A DNA stretch of 64,000 bases from Thalassovita sp. (GCA_017792425.1 CP051233.1:782582-846581), one strand, 5' to 3'; shown: positions 1-9,776, counted from the first letter of the stretch. The notes: a model not told the origin generated them from the letters alone. A program made the numbers and translations.

Positions 1-347
1 AGGCGCATGAAACCCAGGTCGATCCAGCGTTGCGCGCCCATGCCGACCGTGCCGACCAGTTCCACCAGCAGCAGCAGCGCCAGCGATCCCAGGTAGGCCA
101 CCCCGGCGATATTGCGCCAGAACCAGATCGGGACCATGCCGACCATGACCATCACGAACATGCCCAGGGCAAAGCGTTTCATCTGGGGTTCGGCCCAAGG
201 CTGCCACGATCCGCCCGCCACGGAATACAGCATCAGGAACCCGATGCTTGCCACGGTGGTCAGCAGCAGCGCCAGCGGCCAATGCAGGTGCAGCAGCTTG
301 CGCAGGCCCGACGGCACCGTTTTGACACTGTATTCAAGATAGCTCAT
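1..347 (-). CDS. rodA: RodA (MrdB) peptidoglycan polymerase, N-terminal part
   Basis: Partial: only the first ~115 codons lie in the window. RodA is the SEDS-family glycosyltransferase that polymerises glycan strands for lateral wall growth, working with PBP2 in the inner membrane. Visible are hydrophobic segments and the family motif GAQRWIDLG near residue 105. The start at 347 shares an ATGA overlap with the stop of the upstream PBP2 gene, which fixes the start and indicates translational coupling in the mre-mrd operon. Confidence 0.9.
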   Translation of the reverse strand, partial: MSYLEYSVKTVPSGLRKLLHLHWPLALLLTTVASIGFLMLYSVAGGSWQPWAEPQMKRFALGMFVMVMVGMVPIWFWRNIAGVAYLGSLALLLLVELVGTVGMGAQRWIDLGFMR

Positions 348-2287
348 GTCCGGGCCTGCCCGCCCGAGCCGAAATCGGGGCGCTCGCGTTTGAGCCTGTC
401 CTGCAGGGCCTTGATGCGGTCGCGGTCGCCTGCGGGATAGGCGGTCAGCGGCGGGTCTTCGCCGTAGAGCGCCTGAAGCGTGATGTCGCGGGCGATCGGC
501 GCGGCGGCGGCCGACCCGCCCCCGCCATGTTCCACCACGACGGCCACGGCGATGCGCGGATTGTCGAAAGGGGCGAAGTTGACGAACAGCGCGTGGTCGC
601 GGCGGTCCCACGGCAGGTCTTCGTTCCGGGTGACGCCGCGGGCGCGTTCGGCGGCGGTGATGTTGCGCACCTGGCTGGTGCCAGTCTTGCCGGCCATGCG
701 GAATTCCTCGGCCAGGATGCGGCTGCCATAGGCTGTGCCGCGGCGGTTGTTGGACACTTCGAACATGGCGCGGCGGATGTGGCGCAGCAGGTTTTCGTTC
801 AGCCCCAGGCTTTCACCCCGCCCCGAGGGCTGTTCCACCCCGTCGACGGATTTCAGCAGCCGTGGCGTGACTGACCGGCCGGTGGCGATGCGCGCGCTCA
901 TTACCGCCAGTTGCATCGGCGAGGCCAATACATAGCCCTGCCCGATAGAGGCGTTCACGGTGTCGCCCACGACCCAGTCCTGCTTGTAGTTGGCCAGTTT
1001 CCAATCCTTGGTCGGCGCGCGTCCGCGCGCCACGGCGGACATCGGCAGTTCGAACCGCGAGCCGATGCCCAGCAGTTCCGCCATCGCCGAGATCTTCTCG
1101 ATCCCGGTGCGCATGGCGATGTCGTAGTAATAGACATCGCAACTTTCGCGCAGCGAACCCAGCAAGTCCATATGGCCGTGGCCGGCGCGTTTCCAGCAGT
1201 GAAAGCGGCGGTTGGACACTTCCATATGGCCGGGGCACCAGACGGTTTCCTCGGGTGCAACGACGCCCGCCTGCAGGGCCGCCAGCGCCGTGACCATCTT
1301 GAAAGTGGACCCGGGAGGATACAGGCCCTGCACCGATTTGGACGACAGGGGGCGGTGGTCATTTTCCGTCAATACCTTGTAATCGCTGACGGAAATTCCC
1401 TGAACGAACAGGTTCGGGTCAAAGCTGGGTGCGGATGCAGCGGCCAATAGGTCACCGGTTTCGCAGTCGATCACCACGGCGGCGGCGCTTTCATTGCCCA
1501 ACCGTGCCTGTGCATAGTTCTGCAGCCGGTGGTCCAGCGTCAGTTGCAGGTTGGCGCCGGGCTGGCCTTCCTTGCGGTCCAGTTCACGCATGACCCGGCC
1601 CACGGCGTTGACCTCGACCCGCTTGGTCCCGGCCTTGCCGCGCAGGTCTTCCTCCATCCGGGCCTCCAGCCCGACCTTGCCGATCTGGAACCGGGGGATG
1701 CGCAGCAACTGGTCGGGGTCTTCGATCTTGGACAGGTCATAGTCCGACACCGGCCCGACATAGCCCACCACGTTGGCGAAATCCGGCCCTAGTGGATAGG
1801 TGCGCGACAGGCCGACCTCTGGCGTGATGCCGGGCAGGGCGGGGGCGTTGACCGCGACCCGGCTGATGTCTTCCCAACTGACGCGATCGGCAATGGTGAC
1901 CGGCAGAAAGGGCGGGCTGCGCTTCATTTCGGTCAGGGCGCGGTTCAGGTCTTCGTCGTCCAGTTCCAACAGGGCCGACAGGCGGGCGATCACCTGCTCT
2001 ACGTCGCCCGCGTCCTCTCGGACGATTGTCAGGCGGTAGGACGGTTCATTGCGGGCGATCACCAGCCCGTGCCGGTCAAAGATTTCGCCGCGCGCGGGGG
2101 GGATGAGGCGGACGTTGACGCGGTTTTCCTCGGCCAGAAGGCGGAACTGGTCGGCCTGTTCCACCTGCATATAGCGCATCCGGCCCGCCAGCAGCCCGGC
2201 AAACCCCAATTGCAGCCCACCGACGACGAGCGCCCGACGGGTCAGGCGGCGCGCGCTTTCGGCGGTATCGCGGGCGGGGCGTCTCAT
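344..2287 (-). CDS. mrdA: Penicillin-binding protein 2, transpeptidase
   Basis: 647 residues, usual PBP2 length. This is the transpeptidase that cross-links peptidoglycan during elongation, paired with RodA. There is a membrane anchor near residues 18-36, then a PBP dimerisation domain, then a transpeptidase domain with the catalytic STFK at 327-330, an SxD/SxN-type motif (SCD) at 382-384 and KTG at 534-536. The open frame continues upstream, but the start at 2287 forms an ATGA overlap with the mreD stop and gives the expected N-terminus (MRRPARDTAE), so the longer frame is rejected. Confidence 0.95.
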   Translation of the reverse strand: MRRPARDTAESARRLTRRALVVGGLQLGFAGLLAGRMRYMQVEQADQFRLLAEENRVNVRLIPPARGEIFDRHGLVIARNEPSYRLTIVREDAGDVEQVIARLSALLELDDEDLNRALTEMKRSPPFLPVTIADRVSWEDISRVAVNAPALPGITPEVGLSRTYPLGPDFANVVGYVGPVSDYDLSKIEDPDQLLRIPRFQIGKVGLEARMEEDLRGKAGTKRVEVNAVGRVMRELDRKEGQPGANLQLTLDHRLQNYAQARLGNESAAAVVIDCETGDLLAAASAPSFDPNLFVQGISVSDYKVLTENDHRPLSSKSVQGLYPPGSTFKMVTALAALQAGVVAPEETVWCPGHMEVSNRRFHCWKRAGHGHMDLLGSLRESCDVYYYDIAMRTGIEKISAMAELLGIGSRFELPMSAVARGRAPTKDWKLANYKQDWVVGDTVNASIGQGYVLASPMQLAVMSARIATGRSVTPRLLKSVDGVEQPSGRGESLGLNENLLRHIRRAMFEVSNNRRGTAYGSRILAEEFRMAGKTGTSQVRNITAAERARGVTRNEDLPWDRRDHALFVNFAPFDNPRIAVAVVVEHGGGGSAAAAPIARDITLQALYGEDPPLTAYPAGDRDRIKALQDRLKRERPDFGSGGQART

Positions 2288-2823
2288 GTCCGGGCCCCGC
2301 TGGCGTCCAGGTCGCCCGGCTGCAGCTTGCGGACGCCAAAGACATAGTTGGTCAGCGCCGCGACCAGCGGATAGGCGATGATCGTCGCCACGGTCTGGAT
2401 CACGGTCAGACCCAGCGGCGCCTGCGGGATCAGCAATACGGCCAGTGTCAGGCGATAGCACAGCATCAGGATCAGCAGGGTGATGCCCACCGTCAGCCAT
2501 TCCACTGCAAAGGTCTGGTCGCGCAGTCCGGGTTCGCGTTTTTTCAACGCCTGCGTTGCCAGCACGGCCAGCACGGCCCACAGCCCAGGCGGGCGTTGCA
2601 GCAGCAGATCGGACAGCAGCAACACGGCGGCCACCAGCAGCACCGGCACGAAATCCGGCCGCCGCAGGGCCCAGGCGAAGGTAAAGGCGATCAACAGGTC
2701 CGGCCCGGCAAAGCTGCGCGGGACGGTTTCCAGTGGCAGAAGCTGAAAGAACAGGATCGCCAGCCCCAGCCCCAGGAACCCGGCGCGCATGAACCATGTT
2801 TGGGCCGAGGACAGATCGGTCAT
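2284..2823 (-). CDS. mreD: Rod shape-determining protein MreD
   Basis: 179 residues, strongly hydrophobic with about five membrane segments, as expected of MreD, an inner-membrane partner of MreC and RodA/PBP2 in the elongasome. Sequence conservation in this family is weak, so the call rests on size, hydrophobicity and position between mreC and mrdA. It overlaps both neighbours by four bases. Confidence 0.88.
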   Translation of the reverse strand: MTDLSSAQTWFMRAGFLGLGLAILFFQLLPLETVPRSFAGPDLLIAFTFAWALRRPDFVPVLLVAAVLLLSDLLLQRPPGLWAVLAVLATQALKKREPGLRDQTFAVEWLTVGITLLILMLCYRLTLAVLLIPQAPLGLTVIQTVATIIAYPLVAALTNYVFGVRKLQPGDLDASGART

Positions 2824-3740
2824 TGGGACGCGTCCTTTGCCGTTACCTGATCGGAAGGTGGGGTTTCAGCGGGCGTATCCCCGGATGGGGCGATCAGGCC
2901 GCCGTGGTCAGAGATCACCTGCGTCCCCGGATTGCGCAGCACGCGCAGAAACTCCAGCCGCTCGTAATCGGCGGCCAGGCGCACGCGTAGGCGGCCGCCC
3001 GGATCTTCGGCCAGTTGCCCGATCAGCAGGCCCGCCGGGAACACCCCCCCGTCGCCAGAGGATATGACCCGGTCGCCCGGGCGCACCATGTCGGGGTTTT
3101 CCAGGAAGGACACGATCGGCGCGGCGGTGTTGTCGCCCATCACGATCACTGTCTGCCCCGAAGGCTGCACCACCGCCGGAATGCGGGACGAGGTGTCCGT
3201 CAGCAGAATCACGCGCGCGGTGTTGCGCCCGACGCCGGAAATCCGCCCGACCAGCCCGATCCCGTCCATCGTGGCCCAGCCGTCCACGATCCCGTCGCGG
3301 TGCCCGACGTTCAGCAGCACCGACTGGCGGAAGGGCGATCCGCTGTCGGCCATGACCACGCCGGTCACGTAGGTCAGGCGCGGGTCCAGCCGGACATTGT
3401 TCAAATCCAGCAGGCGGGCATTTTCCTGTTCCAGCTGCAGGGCGGCCTCTTTCCAGGCTTTCATCTGCTGCAATTCGCGCCGCAATTCGCGGTTCTGGTC
3501 CACGATGTTCTGATACGAACGCACGTCGCGGGCCAGGTTGATCACCCCCGTCACCGGCGCCATCGCCCAGTCAAAGCTGGGCACGACCTTGTCCACCACC
3601 TGCGCGCGGAACCGTTCCACGCGGGGGCTGTCGATGCGCCACAGGATGAAGATACCCAGCAGGCACAGCACAACGACCCCCGTCAGCAACCGCTTCAGAG
3701 GGGCGACAAAATCCTCGCCTTGTGTCTTGTCCTTGGCCAA
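2820..3740 (-). CDS. mreC: Rod shape-determining protein MreC
   Basis: 306 residues. MreC is a single-pass periplasmic scaffold linking MreB to PBP2. An N-terminal membrane segment lies at about residues 17-36, followed by a coiled-coil stretch rich in Gln/Glu/Leu (about 75-110) and the beta-barrel MreC domain with typical DGIVDGWATMDGIGLVG-type sequence. The C-terminus is rich in Pro/Ser/Thr and probably disordered. Its stop overlaps the mreD start. Confidence 0.93.
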   Translation of the reverse strand: MAKDKTQGEDFVAPLKRLLTGVVVLCLLGIFILWRIDSPRVERFRAQVVDKVVPSFDWAMAPVTGVINLARDVRSYQNIVDQNRELRRELQQMKAWKEAALQLEQENARLLDLNNVRLDPRLTYVTGVVMADSGSPFRQSVLLNVGHRDGIVDGWATMDGIGLVGRISGVGRNTARVILLTDTSSRIPAVVQPSGQTVIVMGDNTAAPIVSFLENPDMVRPGDRVISSGDGGVFPAGLLIGQLAEDPGGRLRVRLAADYERLEFLRVLRNPGTQVISDHGGLIAPSGDTPAETPPSDQVTAKDASQ

Positions 3741-3770
3741 GCGTCCCCCTTTCAGGGAAAGTTGGGCATG

Positions 3771-4817
3771 TTAGCTATCGTAGTCAATCGCGTGACGCAG
3801 TTGCTTTTCGTATTCCAGCGCCTTGCCGGTGCCAAGGGCCACGCAGTTCAAGCTTTCGTCAGCGATCGATACGGCCAGGCCGGTCTGTTCGCGCAGCGCC
3901 AGGTCCAGTTCGCCCAGCAGCGCGCCACCGCCGGTCAGCATCACGCCCCGGTCCACGATATCGGCGGCCAGGTCCGGCGGGGTGGCTTCCAGCGCGGTCA
4001 TCACCGCCTCGCAGATCTGTTGCACGGGTTCGGCCAGCGCCTCGGCCACCTGGGCCTGGCTGATCTCGGTTTCCTTGGGGACGCCGTTCAGCAGGTCGCG
4101 GCCGCGAATCTGCATCGACGCGCCACGCCCGTCATCGGGCATGCGGGCGGTGCCGATGCTGGTCTTGATGCGTTCGGCGGTGGATTCCCCGATCAGCAGG
4201 TTCTGCTGGCGGCGCAGGTAGTTGATGATCGCTTCGTCCATGCGGTCACCGCCGACGCGGACGGACCGGGCATACACGATGTCACCCAGCGACAGAACGG
4301 CCACCTCGGTGGTGCCGCCGCCGATGTCCACGACCATGTTGCCGGTGGGATCGGTGATCGGCATGCCTGCGCCGATGGCGGCGGCGATCGGTTCAGCGAT
4401 CAGCCCGGCGCGGCGGGCGCCGGCGGACAGAACCGACTGGCGGATCGCGCGCTTTTCAACGGGGGTGGCGCCGTGCGGGACGCAGACGATGATCTTGGGT
4501 TTCGAGAAGGTCGAGCGTTTGTGCACCTTGCGGATGAAATGCTTGATCATTTCCTCGGCGGTGTCGAAGTCGGCGATAACGCCGTCGCGCATCGGGCGGA
4601 TCGCCTCGATGCTGCCCGGCGTGCGGCCCAGCATCAGCTTGGCGTCCTCGCCCACGGCCAGCACCTTTTTCACGCCGTCCTTGATGTGATAGGCCACGAC
4701 CGAGGGTTCGCTGAGCACGATCCCGCGCCCCTTGACGTAAACCAGCGTGTTGGCGGTGCCCAGGTCAATCGCCATGTCAGACGAAAACAACCCCGGCATT
4801 TTATCGAACAAAGCCAT
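3771..4817 (-). CDS. mreB: MreB, bacterial actin homologue
   Basis: 348 residues, standard length. MreB is the cytoskeletal ATPase that positions elongasome complexes beneath the inner membrane. The N-terminus has the phosphate-1 loop motif DLGTANTLVYV, and the phosphate-2 loop VVDIGGGTTEVAV is present in the middle. It is the first gene of mreBCD-mrdA-rodA; the promoter must lie in the 4818-5033 gap shared with divergent rlmJ. Confidence 0.97.
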   Translation of the reverse strand: MALFDKMPGLFSSDMAIDLGTANTLVYVKGRGIVLSEPSVVAYHIKDGVKKVLAVGEDAKLMLGRTPGSIEAIRPMRDGVIADFDTAEEMIKHFIRKVHKRSTFSKPKIIVCVPHGATPVEKRAIRQSVLSAGARRAGLIAEPIAAAIGAGMPITDPTGNMVVDIGGGTTEVAVLSLGDIVYARSVRVGGDRMDEAIINYLRRQQNLLIGESTAERIKTSIGTARMPDDGRGASMQIRGRDLLNGVPKETEISQAQVAEALAEPVQQICEAVMTALEATPPDLAADIVDRGVMLTGGGALLGELDLALREQTGLAVSIADESLNCVALGTGKALEYEKQLRHAIDYDS

Positions 4818-5033
4818 TGTGCGTGAAGTCCTGCGCTCGAATCCCCGATGCGGCCCCGACTCTGCCGGACGGGGCCAGATGTCCTTATAGGGATGGGGGG
4901 CGGATTGGGAAAGGGCCGATACCCTTCAAATCAGCGCGTTTTTGCCACCTTTGCACACAGGCAAGGCACGACGGGCAATTGCATCGCGGGGCGGGGCTGC
5001 GTAATCAGCAGGGAACCAGACCGGAGGCGGGCC

Positions 5034-5819
5034 ATGCTGTCCTATCAGCACATCTATCACGCGGGAAACCTGGCGGACGTGCAAAAGCACGTATTGCTGT
5101 GCGCGATGCTGGATTACATGACCCGCAAGGACAAACCGCTTTGCTATATCGAAACCCACGCCGGGCGGGGGCTGTACCGGCTGGACGCGCCAGAGGCCGT
5201 CAAGACAGGAGAGGCCGCCGCGGGCATCGACCTGGTGCTGGCGCGTGGCCTGTTGCCCGCCGGTCACCCCTACTTGCAGGCGCTGGGGCGGGTGCGCGCG
5301 GTGCACGGGGCGCGGGCCTATCCCGGATCGCCGCTGCTGGCCGCCGAATGCCTGCGTGCGCAGGACCGGATGCACCTGGCCGAACTGCACCCGCAGGAAA
5401 ACGCGGCACTGGTGCAGGTGATGCAGGGGACCGGGGCGCAGATCGTGCAGCAGGACGGGTTCGCCATGGCGCAGGCGCTGACCCCGCCGGACCCGCGCCG
5501 GGGGTTGATGCTGATTGATCCCAGTTACGAGGTGAAGGCGGACTACGACGCCATCCCCAAGGCCATCGCCAAGCTGCACCGGAAATGGAACGTCGGTGTG
5601 ATCGCGCTGTGGTACCCGATCCTGACGGACAACCGCCACGCGCCAATGTTGGCGGCGCTGGAGGCCGCGGACCTGCCCAAGGCGCTGCGCCACGAGGTGA
5701 CCTTTCCCCCGGCGCGCGAAGGGCACCGCATGGTCGGGTCCGGCATGTTCATCGTGAACGCGCCCTTTGGGCTGGCCCAGGACTGCGCGGCGCTGGACGC
5801 GGTATTTGCCGCGCTTTAG
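5034..5819 (+). CDS. rlmJ: 23S rRNA (adenine-2030-N6)-methyltransferase RlmJ
   Basis: 261 residues. RlmJ methylates A2030 of 23S rRNA using SAM. The N-terminus MLSYQHIYHAGNLADVQKH is diagnostic for the family, and the N6-adenine methyltransferase motif IV appears as LIDPSYE. The frame is open further upstream, but the start at 5034 has an adjacent GGAGG (5022-5026) and the conserved N-terminus. It is divergent from mreB and convergent with the zinc-ribbon gene. Confidence 0.92.
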   Translation: MLSYQHIYHAGNLADVQKHVLLCAMLDYMTRKDKPLCYIETHAGRGLYRLDAPEAVKTGEAAAGIDLVLARGLLPAGHPYLQALGRVRAVHGARAYPGSPLLAAECLRAQDRMHLAELHPQENAALVQVMQGTGAQIVQQDGFAMAQALTPPDPRRGLMLIDPSYEVKADYDAIPKAIAKLHRKWNVGVIALWYPILTDNRHAPMLAALEAADLPKALRHEVTFPPAREGHRMVGSGMFIVNAPFGLAQDCAALDAVFAAL

Positions 5820-5822
5820 TGG

Positions 5823-6710
5823 TTACTTTTCGCTGGCGGCGGCCATCGCGTCCAGCTTGATCAGCAGCGCCTTGACCTGTTCGTCCAGCCAGCCGCGCCC
5901 AGCATCCACCAAGGCGGCGTATTGCTGCAGCGCGCCCTCCAACTGCGGTACTTGCGCGCCCAACTGGTCCGCGAAGGCATAGATCGACCACAAAATCGCG
6001 ATTACCAGAACACCCAGCACGAACCCCGCGCGGAACCCGCTGCGGGGGGCGGTCCCGGCCCCCGGCACCTTGTGATCGTCGGCGCGCGCCGGGCGGCGGG
6101 CGTCAGCGTTCAGCGAGGAATTGATCTCTTCGATGTCGGGCAGCAGTTCGCGGCGGGAATGAATCTGCGCGTCCAGGTCCGCGTCGTCCTCTTCCTCGAC
6201 CTCGTCCTGATCCTCGTCCAGCCCCTTGCGGCTGGCCATACGGCGGCGGGCTTCCTCGGCGCGGCGGGCCTCGGTGTCCGGGGCGGGGTCGTCCAACCCC
6301 AGTTCGGTCTGCATTTCCAGCCCCGATGGGGCCTCTTGCGCGCGCAGGCGGGCCTCCAGCTCGGCCTCTTCGCGCAGCAGTTCCGCGACGGTCGGGTCAA
6401 GTTCGCGCCGGCCTGCTGGTTTTTCCGCAGGGGCGGGCGCAGGCACCGGTGCTGGTTCGTCCTCGTAGGTTTCGTCGTATTCGTCCTCGGGCTCGTTCCA
6501 GGCCTCTGGTTCGGGGGGCGGCGCGGGCGCGGTTTTCGGTTTTGGCGCGGGTTCCTGTCCCAACTCCTCGGTCAGGTCGGGGTCATCGTCGGGATGGGGC
6601 TGAAACCAGGTGTGACCGCAATTGGAACATTGCACGTCGCGCCCCTGCACGGGGATCACCCCATCGGGTACTTCGTATTGTGCGCCGCAATTCGGGCAAA
6701 TCAGCCGCAT
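5823..6710 (-). CDS. Zinc-ribbon (MJ0042-type) membrane protein
   Basis: 295 residues. The N-terminal ~37 residues form an MJ0042 zinc ribbon with two CxxC pairs (CPNC near residues 5-8 and CSNC near 33-36). A long acidic low-complexity region rich in Glu/Asp/Pro/Ala follows (about 40-210), then one membrane segment at about 228-248 and a short C-terminal tail. This build is common next to ftsE in Rhodobacteraceae. Its role is unknown to me; a cytosolic zinc ribbon tethered to the membrane suggests an envelope-linked adaptor, which is inference. Confidence 0.75.
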   Translation of the reverse strand: MRLICPNCGAQYEVPDGVIPVQGRDVQCSNCGHTWFQPHPDDDPDLTEELGQEPAPKPKTAPAPPPEPEAWNEPEDEYDETYEDEPAPVPAPAPAEKPAGRRELDPTVAELLREEAELEARLRAQEAPSGLEMQTELGLDDPAPDTEARRAEEARRRMASRKGLDEDQDEVEEEDDADLDAQIHSRRELLPDIEEINSSLNADARRPARADDHKVPGAGTAPRSGFRAGFVLGVLVIAILWSIYAFADQLGAQVPQLEGALQQYAALVDAGRGWLDEQVKALLIKLDAMAAASEK

Positions 6711-6867
6711 CCTGCCCCCTTGGAACCATTACCTGCCGCGCCGTGATGCGCGGCTTTACTATAGGGTGTACGCTGTCGGCGGAAAAGTGCAAAGCAATCA
6801 TACGCCTGAGCGATTGCAACTGTGGCTTTCCTGATGCAGAACAGGGCAGCAACAGGGGAAACGATCC

Positions 6868-7545
6868 GTGATCGAGCTGGACAACGTGGCCTATAGCTAT
6901 GGCGGGGGCGAACTGCTGAGTGAAATCTCGCTCAAGCTGTCGCCGGGATCGTTCCACTTTCTGACCGGCCCGTCGGGTTCGGGCAAGACCACCTTTCTGA
7001 AACTGTGTTACGGCGCGCTGCGGCCCACGGCGGGGCATGTAAGACTGTTCGGTGCAGACCTGCGCGGGATGACGCGCGACGACATCGCCCTGTCGCGCCG
7101 TCGGATCGGCGTGGTGCACCAGGATTGCCAGTTCCTGGATCACCTCAGCGTCACGGAAAACGTGGCCCTGCCGCTGACCGTGGCCGGGCAGGACACGTTG
7201 CAGGAACAGAACAACCTGCGGGAACTGCTGAAATGGGTGGGCCTGATGAACCGGGCCGAGGCGCTGCCGCCGGAACTGTCGGGCGGGGAACGTCAGCGCG
7301 CGGCGCTGGCGCGGGCGGTGATCATGTCGCCGGAGGTGATCCTGGCGGACGAACCCACCGGGAATATCGACTGGGAGATGTCGCAGCGGCTGCTGCAGCT
7401 GCTGCTGGAACTGAACCGCATGGGCAAGACCGTGATGATCGCCACCCATGACCTGAACCTGATCCGTGCCGCCAAGAACCAGGTGCAGGCGCGGGTGCTG
7501 CGGATTTCCAACCGGCGGCTGCAACTGGCGGGGGCGGACCTGTGA
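6868..7545 (+). CDS. ftsE: Cell division ATP-binding protein FtsE
   Basis: 225 residues, GTG start preceded by AGGGGAA. FtsE is the ABC ATPase that with FtsX controls peptidoglycan hydrolases at the division site. Visible are Walker A GPSGSGKTT, the signature LSGGERQR and Walker B VILADEPTG. It overlaps ftsX by four bases (GTGA). Confidence 0.95.
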   Translation: MIELDNVAYSYGGGELLSEISLKLSPGSFHFLTGPSGSGKTTFLKLCYGALRPTAGHVRLFGADLRGMTRDDIALSRRRIGVVHQDCQFLDHLSVTENVALPLTVAGQDTLQEQNNLRELLKWVGLMNRAEALPPELSGGERQRAALARAVIMSPEVILADEPTGNIDWEMSQRLLQLLLELNRMGKTVMIATHDLNLIRAAKNQVQARVLRISNRRLQLAGADL

Positions 7546-8447
7546 AGCTGTTCGGCCGCATCCTAGCCTTCGTCATGGGCGATGCGCAGGCGGACCGGAC
7601 GGTGCCGCCGTCTGGCTTTACCGCGAACCTGACGTTGTTCAGCGCCGCCGCGATGGCCTTTCTGGCGGTGTTCGCATTGGCGCTGTCGCTGGCGACGGGG
7701 CGGTTGGCCACCCGCTGGGGCGAAGAACTGGCGCGGTCCTCGACCCTGCGGATTTCGGCCCCGGCGGATCAGCTGGAGACCCAGACGCAGGCGGCGTTGC
7801 GCGTTCTGGAAACCACGCCCGGTGTGACCAGCGCCCGCGCCCTGACAGCCGAGGAACAGCGCGCTCTGCTGGAACCATGGTTCGGGCCGGACCTGCCGCT
7901 GGAAACGCTGCCGGTGCCGCAACTGATTGAAATCATGGAAGACGGTGCCGGCTATGACGCTGCCGGCCTGCGATTGCGGCTGGCGGCAGAGGTGCCGGGC
8001 GCCGTGCTGGACGACCACACCCGCTGGCGCAAACCGCTGGTCCGCGCGGCGGCACGTCTGCGGCTGCTGGGCTGGCTGTCGATCGGGCTGATCGGCGGGG
8101 CGCTGGCGGCGATGGTGACGCTGGCCGCGCAGGCCGCGCTGGCCGCCAACAACCGGGTCATCGCCGTGCTGCGGCTGGTGGGAGCAACGGACAGCTATAT
8201 TGCGCGGGCTTTCGTGCGCCGCTTTACCCTGCGTGGACTGACGGGCGCGATGGTGGGAACCGTGCTGGGCATGCTGGCGGTGCTGCTGCTGCCTGCGGCG
8301 CAGCAGGACGCGGGCGGGTTCCTGACCGGGCTGGGATTTGCCGGGCTGCATTGGTTCTGGCCGCTGGTCATTCCGCCGCTGGCCGCCACGGTGGCGTTCG
8401 CCGCCACCAGCGCCGCGGCGCGCAAGACACTGAAGGAGCTGCCCTGA
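7542..8447 (+). CDS. ftsX: Cell division protein FtsX
   Basis: 301 residues, GTG start inside the ftsE stop. It is a membrane partner of FtsE with one N-terminal transmembrane segment (about 27-50), a periplasmic domain, and three C-terminal segments of the FtsX/MacB permease fold. FtsEX transmits ATPase activity across the membrane to cell-wall amidase activators. Its stop codon shares bases with the next start (TGATG). Confidence 0.92.
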   Translation: MKLFGRILAFVMGDAQADRTVPPSGFTANLTLFSAAAMAFLAVFALALSLATGRLATRWGEELARSSTLRISAPADQLETQTQAALRVLETTPGVTSARALTAEEQRALLEPWFGPDLPLETLPVPQLIEIMEDGAGYDAAGLRLRLAAEVPGAVLDDHTRWRKPLVRAAARLRLLGWLSIGLIGGALAAMVTLAAQAALAANNRVIAVLRLVGATDSYIARAFVRRFTLRGLTGAMVGTVLGMLAVLLLPAAQQDAGGFLTGLGFAGLHWFWPLVIPPLAATVAFAATSAAARKTLKELP

Positions 8448-9187
8448 TGGCCTATTCCCTGCGCTGGTGCCTTTCGTTCCTGTTCATGATGCAGGTCTAT
8501 GCCGCGATGGGGGTGATGGGCATTCTGGGCTTTCCTTTCGCGCTGACCAGCCGCAAGGCCGCGCGGTTCGTCTGCAAAAGCTATTGCCGCTGGGTGATCT
8601 GGACCGCGCGCTGGATGGTGGGCATCCGCTCCGAGGTGCGCGGCGATATCCCGACCGACGAGGTGATGATCGCGGCCAAGCACCAGTCGTTCCTTGACAT
8701 CCTGATCATCTTTAACGCCACGCCGGCGGCCAAATTCATCATGAAGCGGGAATTGCTGTGGACCCCGATCATCGGCCAGTACGCGTATCGCATCGGGTGT
8801 GTCCCGGTGAACCGGGGCAAACGCGGGCAGGCCATTTCCAAGATGGTCGAGGACGTTCACAAGGGGGCCGCCCAGCCCGGGCAGTTGGTGATCTATCCGC
8901 AAGGCACCCGCGTCGCCGCCGGGATCAAGGTGCCCTACAAGGTGGGCACGGCGGTGCTGTACCAACAACTGGAACAGGATTGCGTGCCCGCCGCCACGAA
9001 TGTGGGCGTGTTCTGGCCGCGCAACGGGTTCTATCGCAAGCCCGGCACCGCGATCGTGGAATTTCTGCCCCGGATCGGTCAGGGCCTGTCCAAGCGGGAT
9101 TATATGGAACGGTTGGAGCAAGAGGTGGAAGCCGCCTCGGACGCGCTGATGCGGGAAGTCGGGTTCGATCCAGATGCGCTTCGTTGA
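8447..9187 (+). CDS. 1-acyl-sn-glycerol-3-phosphate acyltransferase (PlsC-like)
   Basis: 246 residues. It belongs to the PlsC family, which transfers an acyl group to lysophosphatidic acid to make phosphatidic acid. The catalytic HX4D motif reads HQSFLD and the second block reads YPQGTR, a variant of the usual PEGTR. The N-terminus is hydrophobic. The start overlaps the ftsX stop as TGATG, so it is translationally coupled to ftsEX, an arrangement common in this family of bacteria. Confidence 0.9.
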   Translation: MAYSLRWCLSFLFMMQVYAAMGVMGILGFPFALTSRKAARFVCKSYCRWVIWTARWMVGIRSEVRGDIPTDEVMIAAKHQSFLDILIIFNATPAAKFIMKRELLWTPIIGQYAYRIGCVPVNRGKRGQAISKMVEDVHKGAAQPGQLVIYPQGTRVAAGIKVPYKVGTAVLYQQLEQDCVPAATNVGVFWPRNGFYRKPGTAIVEFLPRIGQGLSKRDYMERLEQEVEAASDALMREVGFDPDALR

Positions 9188-9776
9188 CAGTATCGAGGAA
9201 CTGGAGGCGCTGTATGGGGCGCCGGGGACCGCGTCGTTGCGCAAGGTCGTGCATCGGCTGACACCGCTTTACCGGCAATGGATCATGGCGGCGCGCTATT
9301 GCGTGGTCAGCACGGTCGGCCCCGACGGGGTGGACGGCAGCCCGCGCGGGGATGACGGCCCGGTGGTGCTGGAACTGGATGAAACGACGCTGGCCCTGCC
9401 CGACTGGCGCGGCAACAACCGGCTGGACAGCCTGCGTAACATCGTGCGGGACGGGCGGGTTGCGCTGATGTTCATGGTGCCCGGTTCGGACATGGTGGTG
9501 CGGGTGAACGGCGCGGCCCGGCTGAGCATGGACGCGGATCTGCGTGCCCGGTTCGATAGGGACGGCAAGCGCCCTGCCACGGTGATCGTGATCCGCATCG
9601 CCGAGATTTATGCGCAATGCGCCCGCGCCCAGATGCGGGCGGGCTTGTGGACCCGTGACGATGCCGCGGGCCTGCCCAGCATGGGGCAGTTGCTGGCCGA
9701 AGCCTCTGACGGGGAAGAGGGCGGTCCGGCCTATGACGCGACCTGGCCGGGGCGGGCTGCGAAAACGCTGTGGTGA
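9174..9776 (+). CDS. Pyridoxamine 5'-phosphate oxidase-family flavoprotein
   Basis: 200 residues with the split-barrel FMN-binding fold of the PPOX family. The motif GVDGSPRGDDG and the following LPDWRGNNRLDS are typical of the MSMEG_1061-type subgroup. It overlaps the end of the acyltransferase gene by 14 bases. The substrate is unknown; this subgroup is not the PdxH enzyme. A REP-like hairpin element starts directly after its stop codon. Confidence 0.75.
   Translation: MRFVDSIEELEALYGAPGTASLRKVVHRLTPLYRQWIMAARYCVVSTVGPDGVDGSPRGDDGPVVLELDETTLALPDWRGNNRLDSLRNIVRDGRVALMFMVPGSDMVVRVNGAARLSMDADLRARFDRDGKRPATVIVIRIAEIYAQCARAQMRAGLWTRDDAAGLPSMGQLLAEASDGEEGGPAYDATWPGRAAKTLW

Noticed and set aside
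2288..2797. Upstream extension of the PBP2 frame
   Set aside because: Overlaps mreD in another frame; the ATGA-coupled start at 2287 matches the PBP2 family.
3015..4826. 603-codon plus-strand open frame
   Set aside because: Antisense to mreC and mreB.
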